DNA of 5,873 nt from Microbacteriaceae bacterium. Its GTDB lineage: Bacteria; Actinomycetota; Actinomycetes; Actinomycetales; Microbacteriaceae. Under the pieces are notes generated by a model, which was not told where the DNA came from, made no database searches, and was given only the letters and a program-made list of their open reading frames with translations. Position numbers and translations under genes: made by a program. The stretch is taken from assembly GCA_022701925.1 (NCBI GenBank), contig JAKONM010000090.1, positions 1 to 5,873 of the forward strand, written 5' to 3'. Positions 1 to 4,983 of this stretch are shown piece by piece; position 1 is the first letter of the stretch, and every line of letters starts with the position of its first letter.

Positions 1-435
1 GACAGTGAAGACGGTGTCCGCGAGCGGCCTGCCGAGCCGCCGGCCCTTCACCAGCGTCGGGGTCGCGCCGTCGAACCCGTCCATCGCCCGCAGGACGTCC
101 GCGGGATCGGTCTGCAGGTCGGCGTGCGTCCAGCCCACGACGGGGGCGTCGGCTGCCCGGAGCCCCGCGACGATCCCGTGGCCGTAGCCGCGGTTGACCT
201 CGACCCGGATCCAGCGAACCGTGCCGGTCGAGCCGTCGGCGGGGCGGGGGGAGGCGCCCGCGGGGCCGAGCGTCGACTCGAGCAACGCCGCGGTGCCGTC
301 GGACGACCCGTTGTCGACGAGGATCACCTCGCCGCCGCCCTGCTCGGCGGTGAACCGGCATCGCGCGATGAGCTCGGCGAGCCCGGCGGACTCGTTGTAG
401 CAGGGGATGACGAGAGAGAAGCGGTGGGTGGGCAT
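1..435 (-). CDS. GT2 family glycosyltransferase, polyprenol-phosphate sugar synthase type (3' end cut by window edge)
   Basis: Only the first 145 residues are present; the frame stays open to the left edge. Seen: an N-terminal GT-A fold with PCYNE at residues 11-15, the nucleotide-binding DNGSSDGT at 41-48, NRGYGHG at 81-87, THADLQTDP at 103-111 and KGRRLGRPL at 130-138. This order is typical of the DPM1/GtrB-like branch of GT2, which moves a sugar from a nucleotide donor to a polyprenol phosphate on the cytoplasmic face of the membrane. In many family members the acidic motif reads DAD; here the first Asp position is His104. The ATG at 435 is chosen because TGAGG lies 5 nt upstream and the conserved fold begins a few residues later. 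The gene starts 7 nt after the stop of the GtrA gene, and GtrA/GT2 pairing is a well-known arrangement for making and flipping lipid-linked sugars. Sugar specificity cannot be read from the sequence. C-terminal membrane segments, if any, lie outside the window. Confidence 0.9.
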   Translation of the reverse strand, partial: MPTHRFSLVIPCYNESAGLAELIARCRFTAEQGGGEVILVDNGSSDGTAALLESTLGPAGASPRPADGSTGTVRWIRVEVNRGYGHGIVAGLRAADAPVVGWTHADLQTDPADVLRAMDGFDGATPTLVKGRRLGRPLADTVFTV

Positions 436-440
436 CCTGG

Positions 441-445
441 CCTCA
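441..445 (-). promoter_or_regulatory. Ribosome binding site TGAGG for the GT2 gene, overlapping the GtrA stop codon
   Basis: TGAGG ends 5 nt before the ATG at 435, and its first three bases are the TGA stop of the GtrA gene. Ribosomes ending on GtrA would be placed directly at the GT2 start, which suggests coupled synthesis of the two partners. Confidence 0.55.
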
Positions 446-976
446 GCGCCGGATCGGCGGGGTCGTGGTCGGCGGGGCGTGCGTCGCCCCGCGGGGGGCC
501 GTGGTCACAGCGGGCTCGTGCTCGTCCGGCGCGGTCGACGCAGCGTCCTGGGCCGGGCCGCCGACCTCGGCGATGCTCGGGGAGCGGCGGAAGACGAGGA
601 GAGACATCCCGATGAAGTTCCAGACCGCGGAGACGCCCGTCGCGACGAGGAATGCGAGCGCGGCGAATAGCGCAGATCCGGGCTCGATCGCACGGATCAG
701 GCTGTTCAGCGCGATGTTGATGATGAGCGCGCCCAGGTAGACGGCGACGAACAGCACCTCGCTCCAGCGGTTGCGATGTCCGCCGAAGGTGAAGCGCCAG
801 TTCGCGAAGTACGCGAAGACGGCGCCCGTGACGAAGCTGATCGTTTTCGCCAGGTCGTAGTCGACGCCGACGGCGTCGAGCAGCGCGTAGACCGCCGCGT
901 CGATCAGCACCGTGGTGCCGCCGACGAGCAGGAAGCGCAGCGCGGACCCCTTCTTCGTCCGCTCCGCGGCGGTCAT
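443..976 (-). CDS. GtrA family membrane protein (putative polyprenol-phosphate sugar flippase)
   Basis: A 177-residue protein with four predicted membrane segments at about residues 12-35, 43-60, 73-95 and 101-129. GtrA-like signatures are present: RFLLVGG at 14-20 near the start of helix 1, ANWRFTF at 58-64 after helix 2, and WNFIG at 119-123 with LLVF at 126-129 in helix 4. Family members are thought to move polyprenol-phosphate-linked sugars across the membrane or to assist that step, which fits the GT2 gene directly downstream. The reading frame is open further upstream, but the ATG at 976 is preferred. It overlaps the stop of the upstream nucleotidyltransferase gene as ATGA, has GGTGA 4 nt upstream, and the conserved family sequence begins just after it. 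Odd: residues about 131-177 form a hydrophilic tail rich in Pro, Ala and Thr that follows the last helix and is probably disordered. The family assignment is firm; the substrate is unknown. Confidence 0.92.
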   Translation of the reverse strand: MTAAERTKKGSALRFLLVGGTTVLIDAAVYALLDAVGVDYDLAKTISFVTGAVFAYFANWRFTFGGHRNRWSEVLFVAVYLGALIINIALNSLIRAIEPGSALFAALAFLVATGVSAVWNFIGMSLLVFRRSPSIAEVGGPAQDAASTAPDEHEPAVTTAPRGATHAPPTTTPPIRR

Positions 977-2742
977 GCGGTCACCGACGCCAGCGCCTCG
1001 GTGAGGACGGACCGCTCGGCCGTCGTCACCGACCGGTCCACCTGCGTGCTGAAGGCGCGGAACGTCCGGTCCAATTCGGCGCGCGCGGTGGCCGGCACGA
1101 GCGGGTCCGATGCGAGGGCGTAGGGGTGCTGCGCCCACTTGTGGAAGCAGGACTGCCAGTACCGCGCCGCCTCGTACTCAGTCGGCGTGCCGACCGCGAC
1201 GAAGGTGTCGACCTCGAACGCGACGACCGGCCGACCGGCGCGCAGCTGTCTGCTGATCAGGCTGTCGAGGTAGAACTCGCCGTTTATCCTCTCGTCGTCG
1301 GCGATCAGGTTCTCGATCATCCGGATCCCCGCGGCCGCGGAGCCGAACGTGAACGTGCCGATCACGACGCCGGCGTCGTCCGCGGTCGGCTGCTGCTTGA
1401 GCCACACCCGGTCGATGGCGCCGTTCGGCAGGGTGGACGCCCAGCCGTACTGCCGGGGGGAGCGTCGCGCCGCGTGGTACGGCTTCGCTAGCCAGACCAC
1501 CAGGCCGTCGGGCCCGGCGGCCGCGACAGCGGCGTTGAAGCGGCCGACGGAGCCGGTGGGGATCGCGTCGCACGCTCCGACGGTCGCGGCGCCCGGGGAC
1601 CGCACGGCCGCGAGGCCCGTGAGCGCCGAGTCCGCCTGACCGCGGCTGAGCCCCGGCAATCGCACGACCCGGGCGCCCTGACGGTCGGCGATTCGGCCGA
1701 CGACGCCGCCGTCGGGCAGGTCGGCGCGCGTGACCACGATCGTCTCGTCGCCGGGAAGGCCGGCGATCGCGTGCTCGAGGACCGTGGCCCCGGCCAGCGG
1801 CAGCGCGGGCTTCGGCTGCGCGTAGCCAGCGTCCGAGAACCGCTTCCCGGCGCCGGAGGCGAGCACGATGCGGGCGGTGTCCGGCAGCAGAGGGGCGTTC
1901 TGGTCGAGCCGCGAGCCCGTCCAGGCGGCGATCGCCCGGCTGAGCTCGCGGTACTCCTCGAAGTCCTGCGGGGTGCCCCACTGCATGAAGTGCTGGAGCG
2001 CGAGCACCTTCACCCGGCCGCCGCGGGCGAGCAGCGGCTTGTAGGTCAGGCTCAGGTAGTACTCGCCCTTCAGCAGGTGCCCCTCGCCGACCTGCTGCTC
2101 GAGGCTGGTGAGCAGGAGCGCCCCCGAGCGGAACGCGTATGTGCCGCTAGAGGCGAATTCGCTCGCGGGGTCGTCGGTCCAGGGTTGCTTCTCCTGGATG
2201 TCCACGACCTCGCCGTCGCGCATCTTCACGTACGCGTACGAGGTCGAGTGCGCCATGTGCGGGTGGTACCCGGTGTAGACCGGGATCACGCCGTCCACCT
2301 CCGGGTCCCGGAGCATTTCGGCGAGCACGTCGGCGTTCCAGTACGCGGCGAAATCGCAGTAGTTGACCACGACTGGCCGATCGGGGTCGATGTGCTCAGC
2401 GGCCTGCAGCACCGCGTCGCCGGGGCCGAGGCCCTTGCCCTCCAGGCGCACGACGGAGGCTCCGGGCCGGCGGGACAGCAGGTGGCTGCGGAGGTCGAAC
2501 CGGGGGTCGTCGAGGTGGACGGCGTTGCAGATGAACACCACGTCGTCCCAGCCCGGGTACATGTCGATCACGTGATCGATGACGGTCAGCCCGTCGGTCT
2601 CGAGCAGGAACTTCGGCAGGTCGTACCCGGCGGCGGTGAACCGCGTGCTGAGTCCCGTCATGGGGACGACCAGCTGGGGTGTCGGGGCGCTCCGGCGCGC
2701 CGCGGCGGTCTCGTCGGTCATCGCTTCAGCTGCCTGCGCCAC
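973..2742 (-). CDS. Tandem-domain nucleotidyltransferase (two NTP_transferase domains in one chain)
   Basis: A 589-residue protein made of two related sugar-nucleotidyltransferase domains. Domain 1 (about residues 22-270) has PMTGLSTRF at 27-35 with Lys44, YCDF at 128-131, EKQP at 184-187, KGEYYLS at 225-231 and GTPQDFEEY at 256-264. Domain 2 (about 290-530) has ASGAGKRF at 295-302 with Lys311, ACD at 390-392, LKQQP at 448-452, NGEFYLDS at 487-494 and GTPTEYE at 518-524. Spacing from the signature Arg to the Cys-Asp is 96 and 91 residues, and to GTP 222 and 217, so the halves look like an internal duplication. Enzymes of this fold join an NTP to a sugar or polyol phosphate and release pyrophosphate. 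About 60 residues follow domain 2 with no recognised motif. Start choice: GTG at 2742 has GGGAGG 7 nt upstream; ATG at 2721 (residue 8) lacks a good ribosome site but forms an ATGA overlap with the aldolase stop. Either start leaves both domains whole. The substrate is unknown, and one domain may be regulatory. Confidence 0.9.
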   Translation of the reverse strand: MAQAAEAMTDETAAARRSAPTPQLVVPMTGLSTRFTAAGYDLPKFLLETDGLTVIDHVIDMYPGWDDVVFICNAVHLDDPRFDLRSHLLSRRPGASVVRLEGKGLGPGDAVLQAAEHIDPDRPVVVNYCDFAAYWNADVLAEMLRDPEVDGVIPVYTGYHPHMAHSTSYAYVKMRDGEVVDIQEKQPWTDDPASEFASSGTYAFRSGALLLTSLEQQVGEGHLLKGEYYLSLTYKPLLARGGRVKVLALQHFMQWGTPQDFEEYRELSRAIAAWTGSRLDQNAPLLPDTARIVLASGAGKRFSDAGYAQPKPALPLAGATVLEHAIAGLPGDETIVVTRADLPDGGVVGRIADRQGARVVRLPGLSRGQADSALTGLAAVRSPGAATVGACDAIPTGSVGRFNAAVAAAGPDGLVVWLAKPYHAARRSPRQYGWASTLPNGAIDRVWLKQQPTADDAGVVIGTFTFGSAAAGIRMIENLIADDERINGEFYLDSLISRQLRAGRPVVAFEVDTFVAVGTPTEYEAARYWQSCFHKWAQHPYALASDPLVPATARAELDRTFRAFSTQVDRSVTTAERSVLTEALASVTA

Positions 2743-3680
2743 TTCTCGGCCTCCCAGTTGATGAGCTCGTCCACCTGATCCGGGGTGAGCGGTGTCGCCC
2801 GCGCGCCGCGCACGAGCCTCGCCACGTCGACGAGGCTCCTCGCGATCTCTACCTCGTCGGCCCCCGTGCCGGTGCGGACCCAGACGGATCCGTCGTCGTC
2901 GGTCGCGACGAGCGAGGTCGGATCGGGGTCGGCGCGGGTCGTGAAGGGCACGGCGCCCAGGAACACCGACGCGTCCGGGGTGAAGGGGCCGAGGCGCAGC
3001 ACCGCGGCCTCGTCGTCGGTGAGGGTGCCGGCGGGGTGCAGCGGCTCCCAGCCGTCGGTGCCCGCATCCGTGCCCGCGTCGGCAGGCTCGGGTCGCGCCG
3101 CGAATGCCTGCTGCACCGCCTCGACGATCCGCTCGGCGGTCTCGACGTCGTCCGCGGCCGCGACGAGCCCGTGGTTGAGCAGGAGCAGCGCGAGGGGTGC
3201 GTCGGCCGGCTCGTGACCGATCTCGGCGAGCACGGCGCGGGCGAGCAGCACTCCGGGCTTCGCGTAGGGCACGACGGCGGTGTCAAACCAGCCGGGCAGG
3301 GAGTCGAGCGCGGCGCCCGGTTCGTCGCCGAGCCCCGCCGCGATGGCGCCGGTGCTGTGCACGTGCAGGACGACGCGGTGGGGAAGCAGGGCGTGCAGCG
3401 ACGTTTCGATGGATGGGCGCAGGCCGTCGGTGCTCTCGCCCTGGACCACGTAGGGCGTGAGGTCCTCCGTCTCGAGCACGGCCGCGCGGGTGTCGGCGAG
3501 TCGCATCGGGACGAAGATCTGCTCGTCGAGCGCGCGGCTGAGCCGGGTGCCGGAGGCCTTGATCCACATCACGTCGTGCGTTTTAACGGAGAAGTTCCCC
3601 CCGGCGCCCTGCACGAGGCGGAGGTCGCCGCCCGCGGCGACCGCGTAGGCCTTCACTCGGTCGAGTTGGCTCGAGGGCAT
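2718..3680 (-). CDS. Class II aldolase/adducin family protein with C-terminal extension
   Basis: A 320-residue protein. The aldolase domain covers about residues 5-200, with the phosphate-binding GAGGN at 25-29 and KASGTRLS at 41-48, a candidate catalytic Glu92 in RPSIE, metal ligands His106 and His108 in HVHS, and His170 in NHG. These match the zinc site and acid/base Glu of fuculose-phosphate-aldolase-like enzymes, so it is probably catalytically competent. The family cleaves or forms ketose phosphates, usually with dihydroxyacetone phosphate, and also includes 4-epimerases. Typical members are about 215 residues; this one has an extra part of about 100 residues after a repeat-like DAGTDAGTDG linker (211-220), ending in WEAEKWRRQL. 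ATG at 3680 has AGGAG 6 nt upstream and is the first start before the conserved domain. Its 3' end overlaps the nucleotidyltransferase gene, so the two are probably made together, which suggests that the aldolase product or substrate is linked to nucleotide activation. The exact reaction cannot be told. Confidence 0.9.
   Translation of the reverse strand: MPSSQLDRVKAYAVAAGGDLRLVQGAGGNFSVKTHDVMWIKASGTRLSRALDEQIFVPMRLADTRAAVLETEDLTPYVVQGESTDGLRPSIETSLHALLPHRVVLHVHSTGAIAAGLGDEPGAALDSLPGWFDTAVVPYAKPGVLLARAVLAEIGHEPADAPLALLLLNHGLVAAADDVETAERIVEAVQQAFAARPEPADAGTDAGTDGWEPLHPAGTLTDDEAAVLRLGPFTPDASVFLGAVPFTTRADPDPTSLVATDDDGSVWVRTGTGADEVEIARSLVDVARLVRGARATPLTPDQVDELINWEAEKWRRQLKR
2750..2755 (-). promoter_or_regulatory. 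Ribosome binding site GGGAGG for the tandem nucleotidyltransferase
   Basis: GGGAGG lies inside the 3' end of the aldolase gene and ends 7 nt before the GTG at 2742. It is the reason GTG is preferred over the ATG at 2721, which is preceded only by a weak purine stretch. The site falls in the codons for the conserved-looking aldolase tail (NWEAEKW), so it could be coincidental. Confidence 0.6.
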
Positions 3681-3686
3681 GTGGAT

Positions 3687-3691
3687 CTCCT
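3687..3691 (-). promoter_or_regulatory. Ribosome binding site AGGAG for the aldolase gene
   Basis: AGGAG ends 6 nt before the ATG at 3680. It is one of the best-placed sites in the window and fits a gene that starts translation independently after a non-coding gap. Confidence 0.7.
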
Positions 3692-3805
3692 GGGTCCGTC
3701 ACGCGTCCGTGTGGGTGCCGGATCGCCGACGCGGGGCTGCGGCTCCCGTCGTCCCGGAGGCGTGGCCCCCGTTCGAGGGACACCATCACACGACCGACAC
3801 CGGAT

Positions 3806-3820
3806 CGGCGCGACGCGCCG
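3806..3820. repeat. 15-nt inverted repeat, 7-nt arms around a single central base
   Basis: Arms CGGCGCG and CGCGCCG flank one A. As a hairpin it would have a 5-bp stem and a 5-nt loop. It lies 8 nt from the 14-nt palindrome at 3829-3842, so the two could be part of one regulatory or folding element. Confidence 0.35.
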
Positions 3821-3828
3821 CGGTGTGT

Positions 3829-3842
3829 CGGGGTGCACCCCG
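3829..3842. repeat. 14-nt perfect palindrome (possible operator or hairpin)
   Basis: CGGGGTGCACCCCG reads the same on both strands. As RNA it can form a 5-bp GC stem with a TGCA loop; as DNA it is a dyad of the size bound by dimeric regulators. It lies about 150 nt upstream of the aldolase start and 65 nt after the RgpF-like stop. A chance palindrome in GC-rich DNA is possible. Confidence 0.4.
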
Positions 3843-3872
3843 TTGGGTCTCCGGCGCGGACGGCCCGACGGT

Positions 3873-3889
3873 CGGCGGAGGTGCCGCCG
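3873..3889 (-). terminator. Weak hairpin after the RgpF-like gene (possible terminator without T-tract)
   Basis: CGGCGG and CCGCCG form a 6-bp stem with a 5-nt loop, 17 nt downstream of the RgpF-like stop in the direction of transcription. A shorter inverted repeat, CCGAC-G-GTCGG at 3865-3875, follows and partly overlaps it. No run of T follows, so this is at best a weak or Rho-assisted terminator; GC-rich genomes produce many such stems by chance. Confidence 0.25.
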
Positions 3890-3906
3890 CCCTCGTGCCG
3901 GGGGGG

Positions 3907-4983
3907 CTACCGGTGCTGCGCGGAACCGCGTGCGAAGCGGCCTGGAAGCGCGTAGACGCGCTTCGACACCGCGTCCGACGCGGCTCTGCCGACCCGGCGC
4001 ACGGCGGTCCGGACGAGTCGCGCCGAGGTGAGCAGGCCGGCCGCGATGAAGACCGGCGGGGCCGGTCGGCGGGCTACCGCTGCGGAGACGCGGGCGCTTG
4101 CGGCGTTCGGAGCTGTGGCTGCGGGCGCCTCCGGGTCCGTCACCATCACCGAGTGGAACCCGGCGTGCTCAGCCGCGACGAAGACCATGCGCTCCAGCGC
4201 GTGCATCACGGTGAAGCCGACCTGCCCGGTCTCCGCCGGGAACTCCTCGATGCGGAGGCCGAGCCCCGTCAGGTCGACCAGCGCCTCCGGTCGGGCCCAG
4301 AACATCGAGCCGCTCGGGAAGTCCGGCGCCGCCCAGCGATGCACCTTGAGCCCCGCCCGGCGCGCGAGGCGCCGTGCCTCGGAGTAGTTGCCGTCCCAGC
4401 CGGTGGTCCGCCCGATCGCCTCGTGGTGCCCGGGCGCGACGACGCCGAGCCGCGGGTCGGCCGCGAACATGCCGATGACTCCGTCCACGACCTCCGGCGA
4501 CCCGACGAGCGAGCGGAACAGCTGGTCGCGCCAGTCGTCGCCGAAGTCCGCGGTGAGGGATTTCTTCGTGTGAAGGAAGAGTAGGAGGTCGTAGCCACGG
4601 CCGTAAACGTCCGCGAACGTCACGTACTTCGGCGCGATGTCTCTGCCCCGGTTGTCGACGACGCGCACGTCCAGCAGGCCCGCGTCGAGACGCTCGAGGA
4701 CCGCGAGCGCTTGGATACTGATCTCCTTGCTCGGCACCGAGACGAACACGTCGGGGCGAGGGGGAAGGTGCTCGAGCGCGCGTCGGAGTTGCTCAAGCAG
4801 TTCCGGGTAGAAGGCGTGGGCGACGACCGCGATGCGCGGGGCCGTCGTGCGCCCGATCCGCGGCACCGACACGACGGGGGTCCAGGCCCCGGTGCCGTCG
4901 GCGGCGCGGTGCACGCGGACGAGGTCCTCCGTATAGGCCGAGTCGAGCCGTCGGGCGGCACGGCGGAGCGGGTCAAGCAGCAT
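3907..4983 (-). CDS. RgpF-like (rhamnan synthesis protein F family) glycosyltransferase
   Basis: A 358-residue cytoplasmic or membrane-associated protein. Residues about 50-290 match the rhamnan synthesis F family: AVVAHAFYPEL at 52-62, VSVPS at 81-85, NRGRDIAPKY at 111-120, LLLFLHTKKS at 133-142, WRDQLF at 151-156, PSGSMFW at 213-219, and ETGQVGF followed by HALERM at 251-266. In streptococci RgpF takes part in building rhamnose-rich cell-wall polysaccharide, so a sugar transfer role in glycan assembly is likely here; rhamnose as the sugar is not shown. The C-terminal region from about 290 is rich in Ala and Arg with a short hydrophobic patch at 309-318, perhaps membrane contact. Start: ATG at 4983, with AGAGGA 9 nt upstream. 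A GTG at 5013 in the same frame has no ribosome site and would lengthen the overlap. The gene overlaps the flippase by 11 nt, so the two are likely co-transcribed. The 226 nt after its stop are non-coding. Confidence 0.88.
   Translation of the reverse strand: MLLDPLRRAARRLDSAYTEDLVRVHRAADGTGAWTPVVSVPRIGRTTAPRIAVVAHAFYPELLEQLRRALEHLPPRPDVFVSVPSKEISIQALAVLERLDAGLLDVRVVDNRGRDIAPKYVTFADVYGRGYDLLLFLHTKKSLTADFGDDWRDQLFRSLVGSPEVVDGVIGMFAADPRLGVVAPGHHEAIGRTTGWDGNYSEARRLARRAGLKVHRWAAPDFPSGSMFWARPEALVDLTGLGLRIEEFPAETGQVGFTVMHALERMVFVAAEHAGFHSVMVTDPEAPAATAPNAASARVSAAVARRPAPPVFIAAGLLTSARLVRTAVRRVGRAASDAVSKRVYALPGRFARGSAQHR

Larger units (their letters stand above)
3681..3906 (-). other. Non-coding gap between the RgpF-like gene and the aldolase gene
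   Basis: This is the only sizeable non-coding stretch in the window. Every other junction is an overlap or a 7-nt gap. It holds several short GC-rich inverted repeats (3806-3820, 3829-3842, 3865-3875, 3873-3889) in its upstream half and the aldolase ribosome site at its downstream end. I see no convincing -35/-10 pair: TGTGAT at 3785-3790 on the minus strand resembles a -10 box, but no matching -35 box stands at 16-18 nt. No T-tract follows any of the hairpins. The region may still hold a promoter for the four downstream genes or a read-through attenuator; this is inferred from layout only. Confidence 0.55.

Noticed and set aside
977..1138. Upstream extension of the GtrA reading frame by 54 codons
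   Set aside because: The extension overlaps the end of the nucleotidyltransferase gene in another frame and gives an Arg/Pro/Gly-rich peptide. The ATGA start at 976 lies just before the conserved GtrA sequence.
2229..2240. 12-nt palindrome CGTACGCGTACG
   Set aside because: It sits inside the nucleotidyltransferase coding sequence, where it arises from the codons for a Tyr-Ala-Tyr stretch. Nothing else points to a site there.
1771..2778. A 335-codon open frame on the plus strand
   Set aside because: It is antisense to the nucleotidyltransferase gene, whose protein has clear family motifs. The plus-strand product is a low-complexity Val/Arg/Glu/His-rich sequence with no family signature.
3583..3789. 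Small 68-codon minus-strand frame that could be read as a leader peptide before the aldolase
   Set aside because: Most of it overlaps the start of the aldolase gene in another frame, its product is Arg/Pro-rich, and there is no clear ribosome site.
3785..3813. Possible -10 box TGTGAT upstream of the aldolase on the minus strand
   Set aside because: It matches the -10 consensus at four of six bases but lacks the important A at position two, and no -35-like hexamer stands 16-18 nt upstream. It is too weak to list as a promoter.
2679..4031. A 450-codon open frame on the plus strand
   Set aside because: It runs antisense to the RgpF-like, aldolase and nucleotidyltransferase genes, crosses the non-coding gap, is rich in Arg and Gly, and shows no recognisable domain. 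GC-rich DNA often leaves antisense frames open.
3679..4584. A 301-codon open frame on the plus strand
   Set aside because: It lies antisense to the RgpF-like gene and the gap, and its product is Arg/Gly-rich with no domain. The minus-strand gene has strong family motifs.
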